39,261 nt of DNA from an uncultured Rubrobacteraceae bacterium (GTDB taxonomy: Bacteria > Actinomycetota > Rubrobacteria > Rubrobacterales > Rubrobacteraceae). Made by a program: the position numbers and the translations under genes. Position 1 is the stretch's first letter, and each line of letters begins with the position of its first letter. The DNA is taken from positions 1-39,261 of the forward strand of contig CADCVE010000044.1 in assembly GCA_902806065.1 (NCBI GenBank), read 5' to 3'. The notes below the pieces were generated by a model. The model ran no database searches, was not told where the DNA came from, and was given only the letters and a program-made list of their open reading frames with translations. This document shows positions 8,749 to 16,447 of the stretch, piece after piece.

Positions 8749-9642
8749 TTAGCGTGCCGTAAGCAGGTCGAGTTCCGTTGCCTGCTCCTCGACGTAGTCG
8801 TAGTCTCCGGCCTCTATCCTCTCGTAGCCGTCCGCGCGCAGCAGGTCCAGGAGCGCCGGGTCGTCTATGTCGAGGAAGGCCTGGGCAATGTCCATCTTCA
8901 GGTCGTCGGGTAGAGCGTTGCGGACGGCCCACGGGTAACCCTGTATCTCGTCGGACTCGCCGATGACGCGCACGCTGCCCGCATCTATGACGCCCTCGTC
9001 CTGCAGCCTGTACAGGATGCGGTCTTCGACGCCGCCACCGTCCACCTGACCGTTGGCTACGGCCTGTGCCGTGGCGTCGTGGCCGTTGGTGTAGTTGAAG
9101 TTGCCGAGGTCCGTGCGGTAGTCGATGCCGGCGTCTCTAAGCATGATCGCGGGGTATAGAGAGCCCGAGGTACTGGAGACGCTCCCGAACGCGAAGTCCC
9201 TTCCTTCAAGCTCCGAGACCTCCTGGATATCGCTGTCGGAGGGCACGATGATGACGGAGCGGTACGTAGTGTCGCCGGTCTCCGGGTTGATCTCAGTGAC
9301 CAGCGGCACGACGTCGCCTCGCTCGCGAGCCTGCACGTAGGTAAGGCCGCCGAAGTATGCGAGATCCAGCTCGTCGTTGACCATCGCCTCGACGACCGCG
9401 CCGTAGCTCACCGGCACCGTAAGCTCGACCTCACGCCCGATCTGCTCGGAGAGGTACTCACCGAAGGGCACGTAGTTCGCCTCCACGCTCTCCGGGTTCT
9501 GGTTTGGGATCAGGCCGACCCGCAATACCTCCGGCTCTTCCTCGGCCGGCGCCTGCCCCTCACCACTACTACCGCCGCCACAGCCCACGAGAGCCAGGAG
9601 AAGAACCACAACACCCATAATTGCCACAAGTCTGCGTGTCAA
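8749..9642 (-). CDS. phnD: Phosphate/phosphite/phosphonate-binding lipoprotein
   Basis: A 297-residue lipoprotein that captures substrate outside the cell for PhnCE. A signal helix ends in L-V-G-C (Cys21), followed by a Gly/Ser/Glu-rich linker. The mature domain has the PhnD plan: RVGLIPNQNPE, FGEYLSEQIG, a tyrosine in the VSYGAVVEAM helix, LAYFGGLTYV, FGSVSSTSGSLYP, and NGQVDGGGVEDRILY. The start is TTG with AAGGA upstream. It follows the TauE-like gene by 32 bases, so it is probably co-transcribed. Family members bind phosphite, phosphonates or hypophosphite; specificity cannot be read from the sequence. Confidence 0.88.
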   Translation of the reverse strand: MTRRLVAIMGVVVLLLALVGCGGGSSGEGQAPAEEEPEVLRVGLIPNQNPESVEANYVPFGEYLSEQIGREVELTVPVSYGAVVEAMVNDELDLAYFGGLTYVQARERGDVVPLVTEINPETGDTTYRSVIIVPSDSDIQEVSELEGRDFAFGSVSSTSGSLYPAIMLRDAGIDYRTDLGNFNYTNGHDATAQAVANGQVDGGGVEDRILYRLQDEGVIDAGSVRVIGESDEIQGYPWAVRNALPDDLKMDIAQAFLDIDDPALLDLLRADGYERIEAGDYDYVEEQATELDLLTAR

Positions 9643-9674
9643 GAAAAAGTCCTTTCTTCAACGTTCACTAGGAT

Positions 9675-10601
9675 CTAATCCGTAAAGAGCTGGCTTATAT
9701 AGCTCAACGCCAGGAGGACCACCAGGGTCCCCAGGACGGTTCGTATCCACATTTCCGGCAAGAACTTCTGCACCCTCGCCCCGGCGTAAGTCCCCGCGAG
9801 CCCACCCACGCCAAGGACCACGCCCAGGAGCCAGTCGGGGGCCACCGCCGCGTTTCCTCCAACCCCGGTCGCGTCCAGTACCTGAAAGAAGACGACCCCT
9901 GCCACCGAGGTCAGGAAGGTGGAGATAAGAGCCGCCCCGGCGACGGTATATACGGGTAACCCGAAGATGAGCACGAAGAACGGCGCGATGATAGAGCCGC
10001 CGCCGATGCTGTAGATGCCGCCAATTATCCCCACGACGAAGGAGAGGAGAAGGACCGGCACGGTGCCGAAGGAGAAGCGCCTGCCCGCGTACTCGTACTC
10101 TACGCCGCGCGCCGACACGCTGGTCGTCCTCACGACCCCTTCGGCCCGGAGTATCCCCTCGCCCGAACTGGCCTCCGCGGGAGGATGCGGGGTTGCCGCG
10201 TGCAGGCGTCTCAGGGCTTCGTAGAGCAACCTGGCCCCGAGGTAAAGGAGTACGAACCCGACGAATACTTTGAAGGCGCGCGGGTCTGAGAAGTACGTCA
10301 CCCTCAACACGGCCCCGATAAAGACTCCGGGGAGCGTTCCGAGGACCACCGTCCAGGCTAGGGGCCAGACCACGCGGCCTTCTCTGACGTAGCGGTAGAT
10401 CCCGCCGGGCGTGGCGACGACGTTGTAGATCAGGTTGGTTGGGCTGACGGCCGGGCTGGTGAAGCCGAGGACGCTGACTTGAAACGGGAGCAACAAAAAC
10501 GCTCCCGAGACCCCGGCTGGTGTCGTAAGCAACGAGATGCAGAACGCCGCCAGTAGCAAAAGAAGCGGGTTGGCTTCGATACCCGAGACCGGGAAGTACA
10601 A
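9675..10601 (-). CDS. TauE/SafE-family anion exporter
   Basis: A 308-residue membrane protein of the TauE/SafE (DUF81) family, whose known members export sulfite, sulfoacetate or related anions. There are two homologous halves: LLTTPAGVSGAFLLLPFQ with SPTNLIYN in the first, and FVVGIIGGIYSIGGGSIIAPF in the second. The glycine-rich loops and paired helix bundles are diagnostic. The start is TTG with GAGGAG upstream. It lies between the molybdate genes and the phn genes on the same strand. Sulfite oxidase is a molybdenum enzyme, so pairing with molybdate uptake is sensible, but no such enzyme is visible here and the cargo is inferred only. Confidence 0.85.
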   Translation of the reverse strand: MYFPVSGIEANPLLLLLAAFCISLLTTPAGVSGAFLLLPFQVSVLGFTSPAVSPTNLIYNVVATPGGIYRYVREGRVVWPLAWTVVLGTLPGVFIGAVLRVTYFSDPRAFKVFVGFVLLYLGARLLYEALRRLHAATPHPPAEASSGEGILRAEGVVRTTSVSARGVEYEYAGRRFSFGTVPVLLLSFVVGIIGGIYSIGGGSIIAPFFVLIFGLPVYTVAGAALISTFLTSVAGVVFFQVLDATGVGGNAAVAPDWLLGVVLGVGGLAGTYAGARVQKFLPEMWIRTVLGTLVVLLALSYISQLFTD

Positions 10602-10654
10602 CCAGACTCCTCAGCCTTGATGTAATACGCAACAGAATCGACCTATCACGAAAC

Positions 10655-10879
10655 CTAAGCCAGGTCACCCTCGCCGGTGAGTATCATAACGTCCGTGGCC
10701 TTGACCAGAGCGGTTACCTCCTGGCCGGCCTCCAGACCAAGCTCGTCGGCACTATCGCGGGTGATGAGTGCGGTCATCGTGACGTCCCCGACACGTATCG
10801 TTACCTTCGCCGCCGCATCGCCCTTCACGACCTCGGTTACGGTGCCGGGAAGCCGGTTGCGCGTGCTTAGTTTAGCCAT
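10655..10879 (-). CDS. Mop-domain molybdate-binding protein (molbindin)
   Basis: A 74-residue protein consisting of one Mop/TOBE domain: RNRLPGTVTEVVKGDAAAKV, then VTALITRDSADELGL, then GQEVTALVKATDVMI. Free-standing molbindins bind molybdate or tungstate as oligomers in the cytoplasm and store or buffer the anion. The length is normal for the family. It follows the ModC-ModA fusion gene by about 70 bases and precedes the TauE-like gene, so it belongs to the molybdate operon. The start is ATG with a GGAGAA ribosome site. Confidence 0.9.
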   Translation of the reverse strand: MAKLSTRNRLPGTVTEVVKGDAAAKVTIRVGDVTMTALITRDSADELGLEAGQEVTALVKATDVMILTGEGDLA

Positions 10880-10949
10880 GTTTCTCCGTTTCTCTGATTA
10901 GTCTCAGTTCGTTTTCTTCTCGCTGACAGTTCGGGATAGCTCGTGGCCC

Positions 10950-12821
10950 TCACTGGAGTGCCTCGTATCCGAAGCCCTGCAGGGTCTCCTGGCTCTCCGG
11001 CGTGAGCATGAAGTCCAGGTATTCTCGCGCCAGCTCGGGGTTTGATGCGTCGCTCACCACGCCAGCGTAGTTGAACGCCTTTACGTTGTACTCCTCCGGG
11101 ATCTCGACGACCTCCACCTGGTCGGCGATGCTCTCTGTAACGTCAGTCCTGTAGACTATCGCCGCCTCACCCTCGCCGAGGGCTATCTTCTGCGCCACCT
11201 CCCTGGTGTTCGTCTCCTCGGAGACCACCCGTTCCTGGACGCGTTCGGAGAAGTCCGAGCCGTAACCGTCGTTGGCGTTCTCGAAGATCTGTCGGGTGTA
11301 CTTACCAATAGGTACTGTGTCCACCCCGATCACGAGTTGCACCGGCTGCGTCCCGAGGTCTTCGAGGCCGGTGATCCCGGCGGGGTTGCCGGCGGGCACG
11401 AGGATGATCTCCTCATTCTGCGACACCTCGGTGAATGAATCTATAAGCCCCTCATCCCTGGCCCGCTCGGCGTAGTCGAGGTCAGCGGAGAGGAAGATGT
11501 CGCCCGACGCGCCCTGCTGGAGCTGGGTGAAGAGAATCTGCGTCCCGGCATAGTTAGATTCGATCTCTGTACCTTCGCGCTGGCGTTCGAACTCCTCGAC
11601 GAGCGCGTCGTTGGCGTCGGTGAAGTTGGCCGCGATGAAAGCGGTAAGCGTCCCTCCTTCGCCCTCCGCATCGCCGGTTAATATCGCGTAGCCTCCGGCG
11701 ACGGCGAGCAGCAGGACCAACGCGATCAGTGCGATTCCCCTCGTTCCAGAGTAGAAACCTCTCCCGCGAGTCCGAAGCGGGACCTCGTCTTTTCCCTCGA
11801 ACTCCTCGACCGTTCTCGTCGGTACGGGGGGCTCGGAGGTTCGCACGGGACGGACGTCGTCCTGAGAGACGTGTCCGAACACCGTGTCTCCAATGTCGAA
11901 GTCGCAGTCTTCGATGTCGCAGGAGCCGGGGATGTCGGCGAGTAGAGACGGGACCTCGTCGCCCTCGACGGTGAGCCGGGTGAATGCACCCATCGAAGCG
12001 ATGTCACGCACGCGCCCCCGCCACTCGTACTCTACGCCCGCGGGCTCGTGTGAGACTGAGACACGCCACGGGTCGAAGGCGACGTGTCTCCCTGCGCCGT
12101 TGCCGACGGGAGCGAGATTGGTCTCGGTGAAGGAGGCGACGAAGGAGTTCGACGGGTAGCGTGAGATCTCCCGGGCCGTTCCGGTTTGCAGGATTCTGCC
12201 GCGCTCCATGACAGCCAGGCTGTTCCCGAGGATACGCGCGTCCTCGTAGTCGTGGGTCACGACGATGGTCGGTATGGCGAGGCTCTCCAGGATCTCGCGC
12301 AACTCCGACCGGACCCGGGTGCGGGTCGCGACGTCGAGGGCGCTAAGTGGTTCATCCAGCAGCAGGAACCCGGGACGCCGTGCCATCGCTCGGGCCAGAG
12401 CAACCCGCTGCTGCTCGCCCCCCGAGAGGTTGCCGGGCGCTGCCTCCGCGAGATGCCGGACCCCGACGAGGTTGAGCGCGTTCTGCACCCGTTTCGCCTG
12501 CTCATCTTCACTCAGGCGCGAGATGCCGTAGGCGACGTTCTGCGTGACCGAGAGGTGCGGGAACAGCGCGTAATTCTGGACCAAGAACCCTACGTTACGG
12601 TTTTCGGGGGGGACGTTCTTGCCGGTTTCGGTGTCGAGGAGTACGCGGCCGTCTAGCTCGATATGGCCTTTATCAGGGGTTAGGAGGCCGGCCAGGAGGC
12701 GGAGCATCGTGCTCTTGCCGCATCCGGAGTAGCCGATCAAGACCAGCGTATCGGTCCCGACCTCTAGTGAGAGGTCGAGCGTGAAGTCCCGGAGGCGCTT
12801 TTCCAGTGTGAAGGTGAGCAA
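10950..12821 (-). CDS. Fused molybdate ABC transporter: ModC ATPase + TOBE + TM helix + ModA binding domain
   Basis: One frame encodes two transporter components. Residues 1-240 are a ModC-type ATPase: Walker A GYSGCGKST (30-38), signature LSGGEQQR (132-139), Walker B LLLDEP (153-158), H-loop His190. Residues about 258-325 resemble a TOBE domain. A hydrophobic helix at 362-381 leads to a complete ModA-type domain (389-623) with FIAANFTDANDALVEEF, YAGTQ and QGASGDIFLSAD. The topology works: ATPase inside, one helix, binding domain outside. The start is TTG at 12821 with AAGGAG just after the modB stop; an ATG at 12902 would overlap modB by 65 bases. Normally ModA and ModC are separate proteins. 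No frameshift is needed to explain it. Confidence 0.9.
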   Translation of the reverse strand: MLTFTLEKRLRDFTLDLSLEVGTDTLVLIGYSGCGKSTMLRLLAGLLTPDKGHIELDGRVLLDTETGKNVPPENRNVGFLVQNYALFPHLSVTQNVAYGISRLSEDEQAKRVQNALNLVGVRHLAEAAPGNLSGGEQQRVALARAMARRPGFLLLDEPLSALDVATRTRVRSELREILESLAIPTIVVTHDYEDARILGNSLAVMERGRILQTGTAREISRYPSNSFVASFTETNLAPVGNGAGRHVAFDPWRVSVSHEPAGVEYEWRGRVRDIASMGAFTRLTVEGDEVPSLLADIPGSCDIEDCDFDIGDTVFGHVSQDDVRPVRTSEPPVPTRTVEEFEGKDEVPLRTRGRGFYSGTRGIALIALVLLLAVAGGYAILTGDAEGEGGTLTAFIAANFTDANDALVEEFERQREGTEIESNYAGTQILFTQLQQGASGDIFLSADLDYAERARDEGLIDSFTEVSQNEEIILVPAGNPAGITGLEDLGTQPVQLVIGVDTVPIGKYTRQIFENANDGYGSDFSERVQERVVSEETNTREVAQKIALGEGEAAIVYRTDVTESIADQVEVVEIPEEYNVKAFNYAGVVSDASNPELAREYLDFMLTPESQETLQGFGYEALQ

Positions 12822-12837
12822 CGAACAAGCTCCTTTT

Positions 12838-13695
12838 CTACGAAGAGATGGCGCGTTGGCTGGTGTTGATAAAGCCGACGAGCAGTAGCAGGATAAAGGC
12901 AACAGAGAGCAGGAGTGCGGAGATGGCGACGGCGACGTCGAAGTTGGACTGTAGCGCGGTGTAGATGGCGAGCGGCATCGTCTGCGTGCTCCCGGGAAGG
13001 TTACCAGCGAACACGATGGTGGCCCCGAACTCGCCGAGGGCCCGGGCGAGGCTGAGCGCGGCCCCGGAGATCAAACCGGGCAGAGCCAGGGGCACGGTGA
13101 TGCGCAAGAACGTGCGCCACGGCGACTCCCCAAGCGTGCGCGATACCGCGAGCAGGCCGTCGTCCACGCCCTCGAAGGCCTGCCGGGCTGCGAAGACGTA
13201 AAACGCTGCGGAGATGAATACCTGCGCCATGATCACGGCTATCCACGTAAACGCAAAGTCGATGGCAAACACGGAGAGTGCGCCGCCAAGGAGGCCGAGG
13301 TTGCCGAAGACGAGTATGAGCCCAACCCCGGCGACAGCGGGGGGCACCACGATCGGCATCTGCAACGCGACCTCCAATATCCTCTTGCCGCGGAACGAAC
13401 GCTTGGCGACCCAGTAAGCGAGCGGAGTGCCAAAGACCACGATGATCACGAGCGAGATAAGCGTGGTCTCCAGACTGAGAAGGAGCGCCTGGTAGGCAAT
13501 CTCCGTATTGAGGTTGGAGATCAACTGCAGCGGACTCCTCGATATGAAGACCGAGATTAACGGCAAGAACAAGAACGCGAGCATGACCGCGGTAAGAAAG
13601 GCGAGCACGACACGCCCGATCATCGCCAACACGGGCGAATTGCTCTCTTTGTCCCGGCTCTCCGGAACGTTACGCCTCTCCCTAACGCCCGACAT
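12838..13695 (-). CDS. modB: Molybdate ABC transporter permease
   Basis: A permease of about 285 residues that forms the molybdate channel. It has an N-terminal helix and a CysTW/ModB-like core with MPIVVPPAVAGVGLI, FAARQAFEGVDDGLLAVSRTLG, the ATPase-contacting EAA loop ESPWRTFLRITVPLALPG, and LARALGEFGATIVFAGNLPGSTQTMPLAIY, a hallmark of ModB. The preferred start is ATG at 13695 with GGAG seven bases upstream; GTG at 13701 is possible but too close to that site. The next gene begins 17 bases after its stop. It is the first gene of the operon, behind a promoter-like element and palindrome. Confidence 0.92.
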   Translation of the reverse strand: MSGVRERRNVPESRDKESNSPVLAMIGRVVLAFLTAVMLAFLFLPLISVFISRSPLQLISNLNTEIAYQALLLSLETTLISLVIIVVFGTPLAYWVAKRSFRGKRILEVALQMPIVVPPAVAGVGLILVFGNLGLLGGALSVFAIDFAFTWIAVIMAQVFISAAFYVFAARQAFEGVDDGLLAVSRTLGESPWRTFLRITVPLALPGLISGAALSLARALGEFGATIVFAGNLPGSTQTMPLAIYTALQSNFDVAVAISALLLSVAFILLLLVGFINTSQRAISS

Positions 13696-13753
13696 ACTCA
13701 CTCTCCATCTATAACCTTGCGATTATGTACACCAAAAGTCAAACTAATGACGT

Positions 13754-13782
13754 AGGCTAAAGACACCACCCTACAGTGTCAA
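13754..13782 (-). promoter_or_regulatory. Candidate sigma70-type promoter for the mod operon
   Basis: On the minus strand a perfect TTGACA (13782-13777) is followed after 17 bases by TAGCCT (13759-13754), a weak -10 element. This would give an untranslated leader of about 50 bases before modB. The -35 box is convincing and the -10 box is poor, which suits a promoter that needs an activator. Confidence 0.45.
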
Positions 13783-13798
13783 TAGCGGGTCCCGCTAT
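13782..13798. promoter_or_regulatory. Perfect 17-base palindrome, candidate operator
   Basis: ATAGCGGGTCCCGCTAT is a perfect inverted repeat with a one-base centre. It abuts the upstream side of the TTGACA element of the mod promoter, the usual position for an activator site. The outer ATAG-N9-CTAT half-sites resemble LysR-type boxes, and a LysR gene ends about 100 bases away. Binding by that regulator is an inference. The sequence does not match the known ModE operator. Confidence 0.5.
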
Positions 13799-13898
13799 AA
13801 GAGGGCTGTTTAAGGATTTCGTAAGGACCGGTCGAGCATCCCACAACCGAAGAGTGAGAGGAGAGGTTCTCTACTCGATCCGCGTCCGGGGGTAGCCT

Positions 13899-14789
13899 TT
13901 ATGTATGCTGTTTTTCGCTCTGTATCTTCCCGGCGCAGATCTCTACAAAGGCTTCCGCTGCGGGGGAGAGCGGGCGATTGTGTTCGGTGAGTAGAACGAA
14001 CGGGCGCGGGAAGGTGAGTCTGCGGACCTCAACCGTGGTCACCGCCGATTGGTTCTCCACTATACGCGCCGGTACGACGCCTATCCCCGCACCTGCGGCA
14101 ACCGCCCCCACAACGGCGGCGTTGGAGCCTAATTCCATGGCGACTCGCGCTTCGACCCCGGCCGCCGCCAGTCCGTCCTCCACGGCCCGGCGTGTCGCCG
14201 AACCCTTCTCCCGCATCACGAACAGCCGGCCCGTGAGGTCCTCGGGTGACACCTCGTACCCGGCGAGCGGGTCTCCGGCGGCTACTACAACTACCAGTTC
14301 GTCCTGTCCGATAACTACGCCGTCCAGACGAGGGTCCTCCACCGCGCGGCCCACGATGGCCACCTCGGTGTCGCGGTTGAGGAGGGCGGCCACGGTCTCG
14401 TCAGTGTCCACAATGTGTACGTCGAGCGCGACATCCGGGTAGTGAGCGGAGAACTCTACCGCGAGGCGCGGCATTAGCAGTTCTCCCGGAGTCGATGACG
14501 CCCCGACGACCAGACGACCGCGGGGACCGGCGTGATGCGCCACCTCCGCCTCCAGGGTCGCCAGGTCTTCGAGGACTCGCCGGGCGTGTCTGGCCAGACA
14601 TTCCCCGGCGGGCGTGGGTTGTAGCTGGCGTCCCCTCGTCAGCAGCGTCACCCCGAAGCGCTCCTCCAGGGCGTGCAGGTGGTTGGACACGCCCGGTTGC
14701 GTCATCCCCGACTCCCGCCCCGCCGCCGAGAGCGAACCATGCTCCAGGATCGAGAGAAAAACGCGCAAGCTCTGAATGCTGATCCCCAT
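13899..14789 (-). CDS. LysR-family transcriptional regulator
   Basis: A 296-residue LysR regulator. The N-terminal winged helix-turn-helix covers residues 4-62 (LRVFLSILEHGSLSAAGRESG, TQPGVSNHLHALEERFG, LTRGRQLQPTPAGE), and a linker helix leads to a two-lobed effector domain from about residue 92 (GRLVVGASSTPGELLMP). The effector domain resembles the CysB/CysL/CbbR group, which often sense small anions or sulfur compounds. It lies directly upstream of modB on the same strand, so local control of the oxyanion genes is likely. The effector is unknown; molybdate or sulfite would fit. Confidence 0.88.
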   Translation of the reverse strand: MGISIQSLRVFLSILEHGSLSAAGRESGMTQPGVSNHLHALEERFGVTLLTRGRQLQPTPAGECLARHARRVLEDLATLEAEVAHHAGPRGRLVVGASSTPGELLMPRLAVEFSAHYPDVALDVHIVDTDETVAALLNRDTEVAIVGRAVEDPRLDGVVIGQDELVVVVAAGDPLAGYEVSPEDLTGRLFVMREKGSATRRAVEDGLAAAGVEARVAMELGSNAAVVGAVAAGAGIGVVPARIVENQSAVTTVEVRRLTFPRPFVLLTEHNRPLSPAAEAFVEICAGKIQSEKQHT

Positions 14790-15036
14790 CGCCGAAACCT
14801 ATCAGCAAGAGGTTACATGGTCAACAAAGCATGTGTACCTGTATGGACTGATCGTGGTACGCGGTCTCCGGTCTCACGTAGTCCTTCAGCAGGGTTGATC
14901 GCGATATGTCCCATGACCTTCTCCGGCCTCGAAACGAACGAGTGGTGCCAGGCCGTACTCCAGGATCAGCCGGTTGGAAGCAGAGTGGAGTGGGGGATAA
15001 GCAACCGCGTAAGTCACGGACAGACCGTAACTAGCG

Positions 15037-15729
15037 ATGAGTCGAAAGGGCGCCTTCTTGATAGACCTCGGCGAACGTTGGTTCCGCTCCGGCGGAGCGG
15101 GATGGTACCCCGGCCTCTACGAATGGTTCTTCAGCAAGACCCGGAGAGGGACCATTTTACGGACGCGAGAGGAAGAGGTCGTCTACGAGATGCTCACAAC
15201 CGTCTTGAAGCCTGGCCACTCCGTCATAGAGTTCGGGTCCGGGACGGGTAACTACACCGTCCCCCTGGCCCGTCGCTGCGCCGGGATGGTGACTGTCGAA
15301 ATCTCCGAAGAGATGAACGGATACCTGCGAGATCGCCTCCTCCGGGAAGGTCTGACGAACGTGGAGGTCCGGCAGGGGCGCGTGGAAGACGGCGCGGCCG
15401 GGAAGTTCGATGGGGCGCTCGCGATGGGGCCCTTTTTCTACGTCCGGGACCTCGAAGACGGCCTGCGGGCGCTCGCCTCCGCCTTGAAGCCCGGCGGCTG
15501 GGCAATCTTCGGCGTGCCGCTGCCTACGACCGAGGGACGTATCTTCGCCGCAAACGAGACCCTGGCCCGCCGCCGAGTCTACCTCCGGCCCCCCGGAGAG
15601 ACGCTGGAGTCTGTAGAGAGGGCCGGCCTGAAGGTCGAGCAAACAGGCGCCGTCGGGACCAGCCGGGAGGGCCTGACTCTGGTTATCCAGGCAAGCGTTC
15701 GAGTCCTGCACGATGCTCGAACATGTTGA
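15037..15729 (+). CDS. Class I SAM-dependent methyltransferase (paralogue A)
   Basis: A 230-residue methyltransferase with a Rossmann-like SAM fold. Motif I is EFGSGTGNYT (residues about 70-79), the acidic residue after strand 2 lies in VTVEISEEM, and the post-II block is the common phrase ALKPGGWAIFGVP. The C-terminus carries R-R-R-V-Y-L-R-P-P-G-E-T-L. The substrate is unknown. It is clearly related to the convergent gene at 15748 along nearly its whole length and even shares the unusual N-terminal W-F-x-x-G/E-x-A-G-W motif. The ATG at 15037 has a weak ribosome site; TTG at 15058 is an alternative. The gene is divergent from the LysR regulator. Confidence 0.85.
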   Translation: MSRKGAFLIDLGERWFRSGGAGWYPGLYEWFFSKTRRGTILRTREEEVVYEMLTTVLKPGHSVIEFGSGTGNYTVPLARRCAGMVTVEISEEMNGYLRDRLLREGLTNVEVRQGRVEDGAAGKFDGALAMGPFFYVRDLEDGLRALASALKPGGWAIFGVPLPTTEGRIFAANETLARRRVYLRPPGETLESVERAGLKVEQTGAVGTSREGLTLVIQASVRVLHDARTC

Positions 15730-15747
15730 CCGGCCACTCTGGGTGCG

Positions 15748-16440
15748 TCAGACGGGACTGCCGGTCGACGCGGCTGGTACCGTCGCCCCGACCGTGAGCG
15801 TAAGCCCGCCCCGGCTGAGCCCGGCGGTGGCCGTGTAGTCCGCTCGGAGGCCAGCCTTTATCGTGCTGTTCAGGATTTCGTCGGGGGAGAGCAGGTAGGC
15901 TCGCCGCCGGTTAAGGAGCTCGCTGAGCGCGTAGATTCCCCCTTCGGTAGTTGTCACCGGCACGTTGAAGATGGCCCAACCACCAGGCTTTAGCGACGCC
16001 GTGAGCGCCTGCAACGACTCCTCCAGGTCCTCCGCGTAGTTGAGGACGCCGATGACCAGCGCCCCATCGAACTCTCCCGGTCTCGCTCCCAGCTGATCCG
16101 GCAGTCGCCCCGGCCGTGCCTCGACGTTCGATAGCCCTTCCCGAAGGAGGCGCTCGTGCAGGTATTGCAGCATCTCGGGGGAGGAGTCGAGTGCTATGAC
16201 CTCCGCGCAACGGCGGGCAACGGGCACGGTATAGTTCCCGGTCCCGCACCCGACTTCGAGGACCTTGTGGCGTGGCCGCAGGACTTCTCCGAGGAAGGCG
16301 TAGACGGCCTCTTCTTCCCGGGAGCGGATGGTCGCGCCGACGCGCGTCCCAAAGTACCTCTCGAAGAAGCGGGGGTTCCACCCGGCTTCGACGGGCTGGA
16401 ACCACAGCGTGCGCGCGTTCTTCATATTCTTAGCTTTCAT
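15748..16440 (-). CDS. Class I SAM-dependent methyltransferase (paralogue B)
   Basis: A 230-residue methyltransferase. Motif I is EVGCGTGNYTVPVARRC, followed by an acidic residue in IALDSSPEM, then SLKPGGWAIFNVP, and a C-terminal NRRRAYLLSPDEIL segment. It closes the minus-strand operon that starts with the glycosyltransferase at 19857, beginning seven bases after the EamA gene. Such tight packing suggests it acts on the same product, perhaps methylating a sugar or lipid, but the sequence does not show the substrate. Paralogue A lies tail to tail with it, 18 bases away. Confidence 0.85.
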   Translation of the reverse strand: MKAKNMKNARTLWFQPVEAGWNPRFFERYFGTRVGATIRSREEEAVYAFLGEVLRPRHKVLEVGCGTGNYTVPVARRCAEVIALDSSPEMLQYLHERLLREGLSNVEARPGRLPDQLGARPGEFDGALVIGVLNYAEDLEESLQALTASLKPGGWAIFNVPVTTTEGGIYALSELLNRRRAYLLSPDEILNSTIKAGLRADYTATAGLSRGGLTLTVGATVPAASTGSPV

Positions 16441-16447
16441 GTACGTT

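Noticed and set aside
12821-12902. ATG at 12902 as the start of the ModC-ModA fusion
   Set aside because: It would overlap modB by 65 bases and add a Ser/Pro-rich leader; TTG at 12821 has a good AAGGAG and begins where ModC homology begins.
13700-13740. ModE-type operator in front of modB
   Set aside because: The TATAAC...GATTATG bases resemble a ModE half-site only loosely and lack the required symmetry.
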